Origin: Asanoa iriomotensis
GTDB taxonomy: Bacteria > Actinomycetota > Actinomycetes > Mycobacteriales > Micromonosporaceae
Length of the DNA: 64,000 nt
Reading direction: 5' to 3'
NCBI RefSeq assembly: GCF_016862515.1
Contig: NZ_BONC01000024.1
Location: forward strand, 42,992-106,991
Made by a program: the position numbers and the translations under genes
Notes under the pieces: generated by a model
Databases searched by the model: none
What the model was told of the DNA's origin: nothing
What the model saw: the letters and a program-made list of their open reading frames with translations, nothing else
In this document: positions 30,395 to 40,829 of the stretch, in pieces
How the letters are laid out: each line of letters starts with the position of its first letter
Numbering within the stretch: position 1 is the stretch's first letter

Positions 30395-31555
30395 ATGGCG
30401 GGCAGGGCACGCTGGGCGATCACCGCGGTGTTCGCCGCGAACGGGTTGCTGATAGCCACCATGGCGGCGCGGGCGCCGTCGGTCAAAGTGGACCTCGGGC
30501 TCTCGGCCGGGCAGCTCGGGCTGACGACGGCGGCGTTCGGCGTCAGCGCGGTGCTCGCGATGCAGGTGGCCGGCGGGCTCGCGGCGCGGTTCGGCAGCCG
30601 CCGGGTGGTGCGGGGCGCGGTGACACTGCTGCCGGTCGCGCTGGTCGGCACGGCGGTGCCCGACGGCCTGCTCGGCCTCTCCGCCGCGTTCCTCGTCTTC
30701 GGCGCCGTGCACGGCCTGCTGGACGTGACCATGAACGCGCACGCGGTCGCCGTCGAGCGCGAGCTGGGCCGGTCGATCCTCAACGGCTGCCACGCGGCCT
30801 GGAGCATCGGGGCGGTCGGCGGGTCGCTGCTCGCGTCGGGCGCCGCCGCGCTGGACCTGTCGCGGACCGTCCATTTCGGCCTGGTGGCCGCGGTGGTCGT
30901 GCCTACGGTCGCGGTCTGGACCGGTGCCCTGCTCCCGGCCAGCGCCGACCACGTCGAAGAAACCGCCGCCCGGCCGAAGGCCCGCTGGAGCCGCCAGCTC
31001 ATCGTGCTCGGCGCGATGGGCGCCACGGTGCTCACCGTCGAGGCCGCCATCGCCAACTGGAGCGGGATCTTCCTGCACGAACGCCTCGCCGCCCCGCTCG
31101 GCCTGGCCGCCCTGGGCTACGTCGCGTTCACCGCCTGCCAGACCGCGGGCCGCCTGGTCGGCGACCGCCTGCTCGCCCGCCGCGAGCCGCACGAGTTGCT
31201 CCGCGCCGGCACGCTCACGGCGGCCGCCGGCCTGGCGCTCGTGGTGCTGAGCCCGTGGCCGGTGCTGGCGATCGCCGGCTTCGCGGTGGTCGGCATCGGC
31301 CTGGCCACTCCCCTGCCGGTGCTCTTCAGCACCGCCGGCCACCTCGGCGCCGCCACCACCGGCGCGGCAGCAACGGTCGCCCGCTTCAGCACGATGACCT
31401 ACACGGGCATCCTGGTCGCCCCAGCCATCATCGGCGCGGTCGCGGACCTGGTCGGCCTCACCTGGACCCTCGCCGCCCTGGCCCCACTCCTGGCCGCCGT
31501 CGCCGCCACCGACCTGCGCGTCCTCGCCCGCCAACCAGCGGCGGTCATGCCCTGA
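30395..31555 (+). CDS. MFS transporter
   Basis: A 386-residue integral membrane protein starting at ATG 30395 with GGGAGGA upstream; an ATG/GTG at 30332 is less likely. It has about twelve hydrophobic segments. The motif-A-like loop is GGLAARFGSRRVVRG, and the conserved GAVHGLLDVTMNAHAVAVE is characteristic of the MFS group related to YbjJ/fucose-permease-like proteins. The substrate is unknown. The final part (TWTLAALAPLLAAVAATDLR) is repeated in degenerate form in the 200 bases that follow. Confidence 0.85.
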   Translation: MAGRARWAITAVFAANGLLIATMAARAPSVKVDLGLSAGQLGLTTAAFGVSAVLAMQVAGGLAARFGSRRVVRGAVTLLPVALVGTAVPDGLLGLSAAFLVFGAVHGLLDVTMNAHAVAVERELGRSILNGCHAAWSIGAVGGSLLASGAAALDLSRTVHFGLVAAVVVPTVAVWTGALLPASADHVEETAARPKARWSRQLIVLGAMGATVLTVEAAIANWSGIFLHERLAAPLGLAALGYVAFTACQTAGRLVGDRLLARREPHELLRAGTLTAAAGLALVVLSPWPVLAIAGFAVVGIGLATPLPVLFSTAGHLGAATTGAAATVARFSTMTYTGILVAPAIIGAVADLVGLTWTLAALAPLLAAVAATDLRVLARQPAAVMP

Positions 31556-31795
31556 CAAGGCGGTCGAGGTCACCCGTCACGGCCGTGTGACCAGGACCTG
31601 ATCGGCCTTACCTGGACCTTCGGTGCACCGGCCGGCTCCTGGCCGCCGCCGACCTGCACCCCTCGCCGCGAAGCGCGATCATGTCCTGGCGGCCGGCTCG
31701 TGGCCGCCGCTGGCCTACACCCCCCGCCGTCAACCAGCCGCGGTCATGTCCCGGCGAGGCGGTCCAGGTCTCGGTTCAGGGCCGTGTAGCCGAGG
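31541..31795. repeat. Degenerate tandem copies of the MFS and kinase 3' ends
   Basis: The junction of these convergent genes has been copied. Positions 31541-31595 closely match 31740-31795 (the 3' end of the kinase gene). Positions 31597-31690 match the last part of the MFS gene (31447-31555), as does a shorter third copy at 31691-31753. The offset between the first and last kinase-end copies is 199 bases. Substitutions and small deletions have accumulated, so the copies are old. No separate gene is supported in 31556-31743. Confidence 0.7.
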
Positions 31796-33087
31796 TCGGT
31801 CAGTTTGTCGTGGTCGTGCAGGTCGGTGAGCTTGGTGCGGAGGTCCTTGATCCGTTTGGCCGCGCCCGGTTCGTCGCCCTCGCGGAGGTGGCGGACGATG
31901 TCGTCGACCTTCTTGTGCAGGTCCTCCGCCTGCTTGGGGTCGAGGTCGGCGGCCGCTTCGGCGTCGATCGTGCGGTGGAGACCGGCCACCGGATCCACCG
32001 GCGTGCGGGTCGGCGCCGGACGCGACGGCGAGGGCGTCGGCGGCCGCGTCGACTGGACGACCACCGGCCGGCTCGGCGAGGGAGAGCTGGTGGGCACAGC
32101 AGGCGGCACGGCCACCACGGACGCGGGCGGCGGTGTGGCGGTGGTCGTGGGCGGGTCGTCCCTCGTGGCGGCGAGCAGGGACGCCACCGCGACCGCCGCC
32201 AGCACGGCGGCCCCACCAGCGGCGACACCCCAGCGCCGACGCGGCCCGGGCGGGGCCGGAGGCGCGTCGCCGACCACCGCCAGCCGCCCGGCGACGGACG
32301 CCGCATCGGCGGGCCGGGACTCGGGAGCCTTCGCCAGCAGGTCGTCGACCAGTTCGGACAGCCACACCGGGGCGTCGGGCCGCACGGCCCGCACGTCCGG
32401 CGCGGGTGTCGTGACGTGGTGGTGCACGACCGCGTACGGGGTCGCGCCGACGAACGGCGGTGCGCCGGTGAGCATCGCGTGGATGGTGCAGCCGAGCCCG
32501 TACAGGTCGGTCCGCGCGTCGACCGGGCCGCCCATGACCTGCTCCGGCGCCATGTAGCTGGTGGAGCCCATGGCGGTCTCGGCCGCCGTGAGCCGGGCCT
32601 GGCCCGCGGTGACGTGCTGCAGGTGTGCGATGCCGAAGTCGCAGATCTTGACGATGCCCGACGGGGTCCGGATCAGGTTCGCCGGCTTCACGTCGCGGTG
32701 CACGACGCCCGCGGCGTGTGCGGCCGCCAGCCCCGCGCAGGCCTGGGTCGCCACGGCCACCGCCTCGCCGACCGGCAGCGGCCCGTCGCCGAGCAGGGAC
32801 GCGACGCTGCGGCCGGCCACGAGCTCCATGACCAGGTACGAGTCGGCGCCGTCGGACCCGAAGTCGTACACCGAGACGATGTTGGGGTGGTTGAGCCGCG
32901 CCACGGCGTGTGCCTCGCGGTCGAACCGCTCCACCATCGTGGGGTCGGCGAGCACGTCGCCGGACACCAGCTTGACGGCCACCGCCCGGTCGAGCCGCAG
33001 GTCGCGGCCGCGCCAGACGACGCCCATGCCGCCCTCGGCGACCACCTCCTCGAGCTCGTACCGGTCGGCCAGGCGCCGTCGAGCCAT
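31744..33087 (-). CDS. Serine/threonine protein kinase, membrane-anchored
   Basis: A 447-residue protein starting at ATG 33087. Residues about 8-275 form a Hanks-type kinase: the glycine loop VAEGGMGVVWRGRD, VAVKLVSGDV, the catalytic HRDVKPANL, KICDFGIAHL and the activation-segment end GSTSYMAPEQV. A single transmembrane helix (AAGGAAVLAAVAVASLLAA) at about 290 leads to an external Pro/Ser/Thr-rich spacer and a helical, charged C-terminal domain of about 80 residues (DPKQAEDLHKKVDDIVRHL). There are no PASTA repeats, so the signal recognised is unknown. It stands alone, convergent with the MFS gene. Confidence 0.9.
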   Translation of the reverse strand: MARRRLADRYELEEVVAEGGMGVVWRGRDLRLDRAVAVKLVSGDVLADPTMVERFDREAHAVARLNHPNIVSVYDFGSDGADSYLVMELVAGRSVASLLGDGPLPVGEAVAVATQACAGLAAAHAAGVVHRDVKPANLIRTPSGIVKICDFGIAHLQHVTAGQARLTAAETAMGSTSYMAPEQVMGGPVDARTDLYGLGCTIHAMLTGAPPFVGATPYAVVHHHVTTPAPDVRAVRPDAPVWLSELVDDLLAKAPESRPADAASVAGRLAVVGDAPPAPPGPRRRWGVAAGGAAVLAAVAVASLLAATRDDPPTTTATPPPASVVAVPPAVPTSSPSPSRPVVVQSTRPPTPSPSRPAPTRTPVDPVAGLHRTIDAEAAADLDPKQAEDLHKKVDDIVRHLREGDEPGAAKRIKDLRTKLTDLHDHDKLTDLGYTALNRDLDRLAGT

Positions 33088-33205
33088 GCGGGGTCCTCCC
33101 CTGGTCCCGGCATCGATACTTGTGATCCAGCAACCATAGTTCAAGGAGGCCGACGGCGCTCGGCGACGACTCCGCACGCGGAGCCGCCGCCGGGACCGGT
33201 GGAAC

Positions 33206-34342
33206 CTAGGCGCCGCCCTCGGTGAGGGTGACGGTCTTCGGGGTGAAGCCGCTGCCGTTGACGTCGACGTTCTGCGACCTCAGCGTCTCCAGGGCCTTCT
33301 GGACATAGTCGTTCGTGTACGCCAGCCCCTCGGGCGCCTTGGTCAGCACCGTCTGGCCGTCGGCGTTCTTCGTGGTCATCGACAGGTCGACGGTGGCCTT
33401 CCAGGCGGCCTCGTCGATCATCCCGGCGCCCGCCGGTGACGGCCAGATCAGCTTGTTGACCTCGTTGACCTGCCAGAGCTGGTGGCTCGCGCCGAGCTTC
33501 GAACCACGCTTGACGACCAGGTCGCGGCAGGCCTCCGGGTTGTCCCGGCAGTACGCCCAGCCCTTGATCGAGGCCGCCAGGAACTTGGTCGCGGTGTCCT
33601 GGTAGGACTGATCGGACTCCAGTTTGGACGTGTTGGCCCACACCGCGTCCTGGAGCATCGCGGTGCCCTCGTTGTTCCAGTCGAGCACCGTGAACGCCTC
33701 GGGCTTGTAGAGCTGCCCCGTGGCCGGGTCCTTGGCCTCCAACAGCTGCGCGTACTCGTTGTAGCTCATCGCCTGCGCCGCGTCGATGTCCTTGCGCAGC
33801 AGGCCCTGCATGTCGAACTGCTGCTGCACCAGCGTGACGTCCTTACCCGGGTCCAACCCCGCGCGGGTCATCGCGGCGAACAGCTCGAACTCGTTGCCGA
33901 AGCCCCAGTTGCCGACCTTCTTCCCCTTCAGGTCGGCCGGCGACTTGATGTTCGAGGAGGCGAACGAGACCTGGTAGGTGCCCGAACGCTGGAAGATCTG
34001 CCCGATGTTGGTGATCTCGGCGCCCTGCTCGCGGGACGCCAGCGCCTTGGGCACCCAGGCGATCGCGAAGTCCGCCTGGCCCTGCGCCAGCACGGTCTGC
34101 GGGACGATGTCGACGCCGCCTTCGAGGATCTCGACGTCGAGCCCCTGCTCCTGGTAGAAGCCCTGGTCCGCGGCCGCGATGTAGCCGGCGAACTGGCCCT
34201 GCACGAACCACTGCAGCTGGAGTTTGACCTTCTTCGTGCCGCCCGTGCCGGTCGAGGTCGACGGCTCGTCAGCGGTGCCGCACGCGGTGAGCACCATGGT
34301 GGACAGTGCCAGAACAGCAAGGGCGAATCTCGTACGCTTCAC
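33206..34342 (-). CDS. ABC transporter substrate-binding lipoprotein (NMT1/THI5-like)
   Basis: A 378-residue lipoprotein starting at GTG 34342 behind GGAGG. The lipobox is LSTMVLTAC. The mature part is an NMT1/THI5-like domain (LQWFVQGQFAGYIAAADQG, FYQEQGLDVEILEGG, VGNWGFGNEFELFAAM), the type that binds pyrimidine or thiamine-precursor-like ligands (ThiY, RibY). It is the last gene of the pyrimidine-catabolic operon, so a pyrimidine or hydantoin derivative is the likely ligand (inference). The kinase gene follows after a gap of about 120 bases. Confidence 0.85.
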   Translation of the reverse strand: MKRTRFALAVLALSTMVLTACGTADEPSTSTGTGGTKKVKLQLQWFVQGQFAGYIAAADQGFYQEQGLDVEILEGGVDIVPQTVLAQGQADFAIAWVPKALASREQGAEITNIGQIFQRSGTYQVSFASSNIKSPADLKGKKVGNWGFGNEFELFAAMTRAGLDPGKDVTLVQQQFDMQGLLRKDIDAAQAMSYNEYAQLLEAKDPATGQLYKPEAFTVLDWNNEGTAMLQDAVWANTSKLESDQSYQDTATKFLAASIKGWAYCRDNPEACRDLVVKRGSKLGASHQLWQVNEVNKLIWPSPAGAGMIDEAAWKATVDLSMTTKNADGQTVLTKAPEGLAYTNDYVQKALETLRSQNVDVNGSGFTPKTVTLTEGGA

Positions 34343-34362
34343 AATGGTCCTCCGGTTTGTGC

Positions 34363-35184
34363 TCAGACCCTCCGCCAAGGCATGACGAGCCGTTCCAGGA
34401 GAAGGGCCGCGAGATAGAAGACGAGACCGAGCACGCACGCGCCGACCACGAAGGCCCAGGCGCGGGGGTACGCGGTGTTGGCCGCCGCCGACGTGATCCG
34501 GGAGCCCAGGCCGTTCTGCAGACCGCCGAAGTACTCCGCGACCACCGCCGCGATCACCGCCAGGGAGGACGCCTGGCGCAGACCGGTGAAGACGAACGGC
34601 AGGGCGGCGGGAAGGCGGACCAACCGGGTGACGGTCCAGCCGCGCGCCGCGTAGCTGGCCATCAGGTCCCGGTGGATCGGGTCCACCTCGCGCAGCCCGC
34701 GCAGCGCGTTGACGAACACGGGGAAGAACACCACGATCGCGACCACCAGGCGCCGGGGGACGCTGCTGGTCGACTCGAACATGTTGTTGAGGATGGGTGC
34801 CAACGCGATGATCGGCAGCGCGTTGAGCGCCGCCGCCACCGGGATCGAGACCTCGCCGAGGAACGTGACCCAGGCCGCGACCATCGCCGCGAGCAGGGCC
34901 ACGGCCGCACCGAGGAGCAGGCCGACCAGGGCGTTCTCGCCGCTGGCCAGGCCGGTGCGCCACACGACGGCGCGGTTCTGCCAGAGCTGCTCGCCGATCG
35001 CCGACGGCGCGGGGAGCACGTAGGGTGCGACCCGGCCGAGCTTGACGACCATCTCCCAGAGCAGCAAACCGGCCACGCCGACCAGCAGCGGCGGGAGCAC
35101 CGCCAGCAGCGGGCCGGCCCGCCGGCGCCCGATGACCGGCGCGGTGGGGTCGGCCGCGACCAGCGGGTCGACGGCCGTGGTCAT
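34363..35184 (-). CDS. ABC transporter permease
   Basis: A 273-residue permease of the NitT/TauT-SsuC (BPD_transp_1) type with about six hydrophobic segments. The conserved EAA loop reads LMASYAARGWTVTRLVRLPAALPF, and LNALPIIALAPIL lies before it. Its start overlaps the stop of the upstream ATPase gene by four bases. It pairs with the second permease at 36.0-36.9 kb to form a heterodimeric channel. Confidence 0.85.
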   Translation of the reverse strand: MTTAVDPLVAADPTAPVIGRRRAGPLLAVLPPLLVGVAGLLLWEMVVKLGRVAPYVLPAPSAIGEQLWQNRAVVWRTGLASGENALVGLLLGAAVALLAAMVAAWVTFLGEVSIPVAAALNALPIIALAPILNNMFESTSSVPRRLVVAIVVFFPVFVNALRGLREVDPIHRDLMASYAARGWTVTRLVRLPAALPFVFTGLRQASSLAVIAAVVAEYFGGLQNGLGSRITSAAANTAYPRAWAFVVGACVLGLVFYLAALLLERLVMPWRRV

Positions 35185-35963
35185 GCCGAAACCAGTGGCA
35201 TGGCGTCGCCGCGCAGCGCCTTGCGGACCTTCGTGATGCCCGTGAAGAACCCAGGCGACTGCCGGGTCGTCTCGCCGCGCTCGCCGAGGTCGATCGGGAC
35301 GACGTCGGTGATCCGGCCCGGGCGCGCCGACATCACGACGACCCGGTCCGACAGGTAGACGGCCTCCGGGATCGAGTGGGTGACGAAGATCGTGCTGGTG
35401 CCGGTGCTGGCGCAGATCCGCAGCAGCTCGTCCTGGAGCCGCTCGCGGGTCATCTCGTCGAGGGCGCCGAACGGCTCGTCCATCAACAGCAGCGGCGGGT
35501 GCACGGCCAGCGCCCGGGCGATCGCCACCCGCTGCTGCATGCCGCCGGAGAGCTGAGCCGGGTAATGCCCGGCGAACTCGGCCAGCCCGACCAGTTCGAG
35601 CATCTCCCGGGCCCGCTCGGCGCGCTCTTTCCGGGACGCGCCACGCAGTTCCAAGGGCAGCTCGACGTTGCGCTGGACGGTCCGCCAGTCGAAGAGCCCG
35701 GCCTGCTGGAACGCGATGCCGTATTCCTGGTCGGCCCGCGCTGTCCGGGCCGGCTTGCCGGCAACGGTGACCGTGCCGGCGCTCGGCTGGATCAGATCAC
35801 CGACGAGCCGCAGCAGGGTGGACTTGCCGCACCCGGACGGCCCGATCAGCGAGACGAACTCGCCGCTCGCGACCGTCAGGTCGACGCCGGTCAGCGCGGT
35901 CACCTCGCCGGCCCGACCGGCGTTGAATACCTTTGACACACCCTCCAGCACCACGGCTGTCAT
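35181..35963 (-). CDS. ABC transporter ATP-binding protein
   Basis: A 260-residue ATPase starting at ATG 35963 with GGGAGG upstream (an in-frame ATG at 36005 is less likely). Walker A is GPSGCGKSTLLRL, the Q-loop is IAFQQAGLFDW, the signature is LSGGMQQRVAIA and Walker B is LLLMDEPFGALDE, with the switch His in IFVTHSIPEA. It is of the NitT/SsuB/TauB type, in agreement with the neighbouring permeases and lipoprotein. Confidence 0.9.
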   Translation of the reverse strand: MTAVVLEGVSKVFNAGRAGEVTALTGVDLTVASGEFVSLIGPSGCGKSTLLRLVGDLIQPSAGTVTVAGKPARTARADQEYGIAFQQAGLFDWRTVQRNVELPLELRGASRKERAERAREMLELVGLAEFAGHYPAQLSGGMQQRVAIARALAVHPPLLLMDEPFGALDEMTRERLQDELLRICASTGTSTIFVTHSIPEAVYLSDRVVVMSARPGRITDVVPIDLGERGETTRQSPGFFTGITKVRKALRGDAMPLVSA

Positions 35964-36016
35964 GCCGCCGCCTCCCTTCGGTCGGCGGAGCACGACTGCT
36001 GGCAACTGAGCTGGCC

Positions 36017-36036
36017 GCGCTCGCTTCGCTCGCTCA
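36017..36036. repeat. Short dispersed GC-rich repeat (GAGCGAGCGAAGCGAGC type)
   Basis: The segment GCGCTCGCTTCGCTCGCTCA abuts the stop codon of the permease on the minus strand, in the 70-base gap before the ATPase gene. Sequences of this type are frequent in actinomycete genomes near gene ends. No function is claimed. Confidence 0.35.
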
Positions 36037-36891
36037 TGCGCGCACCCTCCGCCGGCCGACGAGGAACTCGCTGAGGCCGACGACCCCGGCGACCGCCAGC
36101 CCGAGGGCGGCCGCGCCGATCATCGCCGTGAAGACCTTGGCGGGGTCGGTGGTCGCCTCCCGTGAGTATTCGATCACCAATCGACCGACTCCACCACGGG
36201 TCCCCATGGAAATCTCGCCGACCACGGCGCCGACCACCGCCGCCGCGGCCGCCAGCCGCAGGGCCGGGAACAGGTAGGGGGTGGACGCCGGGAGCCGCAG
36301 CTTGACCAGCGTCTGCCACCAGCCGGCGGCGTAGCTGCGCATCAGCTCCTCGGCGATCGGCGCCGGCGACTGCAGGCCGCGCAGCATGCCGACCGCGACC
36401 GGGAAGAACGCCAGGTACATCGCGATCACGGTGACCGACATCCAGGGCTGCCAGGGGTACGTGCCGATGGAGAGCCGACCACCCCAGCCCGCGATCACCG
36501 GGGCGAGCGCGATCAGTGGCACGGTCTGCGACAGGATCACGTAGGGCAGCAGCCCCCGCTCGACCACCCGCAGGCGCTGCATGAGCACCGCGAGCAGCAG
36601 CCCGACGAGCCCGCCGGCGACGAACCCGATGGCGACGCTGCGCAGCGTGAACAGGCACGCCTGCAGCACCACCAGCCAGATCGGGTGCCCGCCGGCCAGC
36701 TCCGGCTCGCCGAACCGGGACAGGATGGTCCACACGTGCGGCATCGCGGCGTCGTCGGTGCGCGGCAGGACCCGCGTGCCGAACAGGACGGTCCCGTCGG
36801 GGTCGCCGACCGCCTTGTAACCCTCCCAGAGCAGCACACCAACCACCGCGGCGCCGAGCACGCCGAGGACCAGCCTGCCCCGGCGGTTCAT
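36034..36891 (-). CDS. ABC transporter permease
   Basis: A 285-residue permease with about six transmembrane segments. An extended periplasmic loop follows the first helix (residues 25-60). The cytoplasmic EAA loop is LMRSYAAGWWQTLVKLRLPASTPY. It belongs to the same family as the permease at 34.4 kb but is clearly diverged, so the importer has two different membrane subunits. Its ATG overlaps the stop of the LLM oxidoreductase gene by four bases, which links transport and catabolism in one transcript. Confidence 0.85.
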   Translation of the reverse strand: MNRRGRLVLGVLGAAVVGVLLWEGYKAVGDPDGTVLFGTRVLPRTDDAAMPHVWTILSRFGEPELAGGHPIWLVVLQACLFTLRSVAIGFVAGGLVGLLLAVLMQRLRVVERGLLPYVILSQTVPLIALAPVIAGWGGRLSIGTYPWQPWMSVTVIAMYLAFFPVAVGMLRGLQSPAPIAEELMRSYAAGWWQTLVKLRLPASTPYLFPALRLAAAAAVVGAVVGEISMGTRGGVGRLVIEYSREATTDPAKVFTAMIGAAALGLAVAGVVGLSEFLVGRRRVRA

Positions 36892-37901
36892 CGCAGAGGC
36901 GAAGCCGTGGCCAGGGCCGGGATGATCTTCTCCCCGTACGCCTGGAGGGTGTGCTCCTTGTCGTCGTGCTGCAGGTAGAGCGCGAACTGGTCGACACCCA
37001 GGTCACGCAGCTCCAGCAGCTTCTCGAGGTGCGCCTCGACCGGACCGAGCACGCAGAACCGATCGACGATCTCATCGGGTACGAAGTCGGTGTGCGTGTT
37101 GCCGGCCCGCCCGTGCTCGGCGTAGTCGTACCCGTGCCGGCCACGGATGTAGTCGGTCAGCGCCTGCGGCACCGCACCGGACTCGCCGTAGCGGGTCACG
37201 ATGTCGGCGACGTGGTTGCCGACCATGCCGCCGAACCAGCGGGTCTGCTCGCGCTGGTGCGCCAGGTCGTCGCCGACGTAGGCCGGGGCGGCGACACAGA
37301 ACTTGATCGACGCGGGGTCACGGCCGGCCTTCTCCGCCGCCGCCCGGACCGACTTGATCATCCAGGCGGCGATGTCGGGGTCGGCGAGCTGCAGGATGTA
37401 GCCATCGCCCACCTCCCCCGCCAACGCCAGCGCCCGCGGCCCGTACGCCGCGATCCACATCTCGAGCTGCCCGTCGCGCACCCACGGGAAGTGCACCGGG
37501 CGGCCCTTGTAGTCGGCCTCCCGCCCGTGCGCCAGGTCGCGGATCAGCGTCACGCACTCGCGCAGCTCCGCGATGGTGGTGGGCTTGTAGCCTAGCGTCC
37601 GCAGCGCCGAGTCACCCCGGCCGATGCCGCAGACCGTCCGGTTGCCGAACATCTCGTTGAGGGTGGCGAACAGCGATGCCGTCACCGTCCAGTCACGGGT
37701 CCCCGGGTTCGTGACCATCGGCCCGACCGTCACGCGTTCCGTCTGGGCGAGGATCTGGCTGTAGATGACGAACGGCTCCTCCCACAGCAGATGGGAGTCG
37801 AACGTCCACACGTGACTGAAGCCGAGCGACTCCGCCTGCTTCGCGAGGCGGACGACCTCGCTGGCGGGCGGGTCGCACTGGAAGACGACACCGATGTCCA
37901 T
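36888..37901 (-). CDS. LLM-class oxidoreductase (F420/flavin) of the pyrimidine operon
   Basis: A 337-residue luciferase-like protein (TIM barrel). Visible are MDIGVVFQCDPP at the start, FSHVWTFDSHLLWEEP, VTVGPMVTNPGTRDW, and the ligand-side VCGIGRGDSALRTLG. The layout matches the LLM family called CPS_4043-like (TIGR03842), which is annotated as F420-dependent and often lies beside dihydropyrimidinase genes. Its substrate is not established; a role in reducing or oxidising a pyrimidine intermediate is an inference. It is co-transcribed with mmsA upstream (15-base gap). Confidence 0.8.
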   Translation of the reverse strand: MDIGVVFQCDPPASEVVRLAKQAESLGFSHVWTFDSHLLWEEPFVIYSQILAQTERVTVGPMVTNPGTRDWTVTASLFATLNEMFGNRTVCGIGRGDSALRTLGYKPTTIAELRECVTLIRDLAHGREADYKGRPVHFPWVRDGQLEMWIAAYGPRALALAGEVGDGYILQLADPDIAAWMIKSVRAAAEKAGRDPASIKFCVAAPAYVGDDLAHQREQTRWFGGMVGNHVADIVTRYGESGAVPQALTDYIRGRHGYDYAEHGRAGNTHTDFVPDEIVDRFCVLGPVEAHLEKLLELRDLGVDQFALYLQHDDKEHTLQAYGEKIIPALATASPLR

Positions 37902-37916
37902 CCATGGTTCCTTTCT

Positions 37917-39398
<1,482 letters not shown>

Positions 39399-39409
39399 GG
39401 AGCTCACCT

Positions 39410-40816
39410 TCACCGTAGATAGGAGGACAGGCCGCGCTTGAGGTAACGCCCGCGGCCCTTGCGGCCGTGGTAGGTGCCGTCGCGGTCGACGAGGACCTCG
39501 CCGCGGGAGATGACCGTGTCGACCTTGCCGGCGATCTCGACGCCCTCCCACGCGGAGTAGTCCAGGTTCATGTGGTGGGTCGCGGCACTGATCGTGGTGC
39601 GCCCGTTGGGGTCGTAGAGGACGATGTCGGCGTCGGAACCGGGGGCGATGACGCCCTTGCGGGGGTAGAGGCCGAACATCCGGGCCGGGGTGGTCGCGAT
39701 CGTCTCGACCCAGCGCTCGACGGACAGCTTGCCCTCGGCGACGCCCTGGTAGACGAGGTCGACCCGGTGCTCGACCGTACCGATGCCGTTGGGGATCTTG
39801 GAGAAGTCGCCGAGGCCCAGCTCTTTCTGGTCCTTCATGCAGAACGGGCAGTGGTCGGTCGAGACGATCGCCAGGTCGTTGGTGCGCAGCCCGCGCCACA
39901 GGTCGTCGCGGTGCGACTCGTCGCGTGGGCGCAGCGGCGGCGAGGCGACCCACTTGGCACCCTCGAAGCCGGGCGCGCCGAGCTGGTCCTCGAGCGTCAG
40001 GTAGAGGTACTGCGGGCAGGTCTCGGCGAAGACGTTGCGGCCGGTCGCGCGGGCCGCGGCGACCTCGGCGAGGGCTTCGCTGGCCGACAGGTGCACGAAG
40101 TAGAGCGGGGTGTCCCTGGCGACCTGGGCGAGGGCGATCGCCCGGTGGGTGGCCTCGCCTTCCAGGATCGAGGGGCGGGTGATGCCGTGGTAGACCGGGT
40201 CGGTCTGACCCTTGGCCAGCGCCTGGGCGACCAGCACGTCGATCGCGATGCCGTTCTCGGCGTGCATCATGATCGTGGCGCCGTTCTCCCGCGCGGTCTG
40301 CATCGCGCGCAGGATCTTGCCGTCGTCGGAGTAGAAGACGCCCGGGTACGCCATGAACAGCTTGAAGCTGGTCACGCCCTCGTCGGCGACGAGCTGGTCC
40401 ATCGCCTTGAGCGCGTCGTCGTCGACCCCACCGATGATCATGTGGAAGCCGTAGTCGATGTGGGCGTTGCCGTCGGCCAGCGCGTGCCAGGCGGCCAGGC
40501 CGTCCTGCACGACCTCACCGGTGCGCTGCACGGCGAAGTCGACGATCGTGGTGGTGCCGCCGTGCGCGGCCGCCTTCGTACCCGTGTCGAAGTCGTCAGA
40601 GGCGAACGTGCCGCCGAACGGCAGCTTCATGTGCGTGTGCACGTCGATGCCGCCGGGGATGACGAGCTTGCCGGTCGCGTCGATGGTCTTCGCTGAATCC
40701 GCCGGGCCGGTGCCCGGTGCGAGGAGTGCGCTGATCTTCTCGCCGTCGACCAGCACGTCGGCGGCGAAGCGGCCGGTCGGGCCGACCACCTCGCCGCCCG
40801 TGATCAGGAGGGTCAT
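39410..40816 (-). CDS. hydA: Dihydropyrimidinase / D-hydantoinase
   Basis: A 468-residue amidohydrolase. The metal ligands are in GGIDVHTHMKLPFGG, the carboxylated Lys in VTSFKLFMAYPG, and further His residues in MMHAENG and VHLSASEALA; the Asp is in IVSTDHCPFC. This is the dihydropyrimidinase pattern. The protein should open the ring of dihydrouracil/dihydrothymine (and hydantoins) to the N-carbamoyl amino acid. It is 11 bases upstream of mmsA and 13 bases downstream of the amidohydrolase that acts on its product. Confidence 0.92.
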   Translation of the reverse strand: MTLLITGGEVVGPTGRFAADVLVDGEKISALLAPGTGPADSAKTIDATGKLVIPGGIDVHTHMKLPFGGTFASDDFDTGTKAAAHGGTTTIVDFAVQRTGEVVQDGLAAWHALADGNAHIDYGFHMIIGGVDDDALKAMDQLVADEGVTSFKLFMAYPGVFYSDDGKILRAMQTARENGATIMMHAENGIAIDVLVAQALAKGQTDPVYHGITRPSILEGEATHRAIALAQVARDTPLYFVHLSASEALAEVAAARATGRNVFAETCPQYLYLTLEDQLGAPGFEGAKWVASPPLRPRDESHRDDLWRGLRTNDLAIVSTDHCPFCMKDQKELGLGDFSKIPNGIGTVEHRVDLVYQGVAEGKLSVERWVETIATTPARMFGLYPRKGVIAPGSDADIVLYDPNGRTTISAATHHMNLDYSAWEGVEIAGKVDTVISRGEVLVDRDGTYHGRKGRGRYLKRGLSSYLR

Positions 40817-40829
40817 GTCTGTCGGCTCC

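Noticed and set aside
33206..34963. Extended frame through the lipoprotein gene
   Set aside because: The upstream part is the permease read in another frame; GTG 34342 with GGAGG gives a normal lipoprotein signal.
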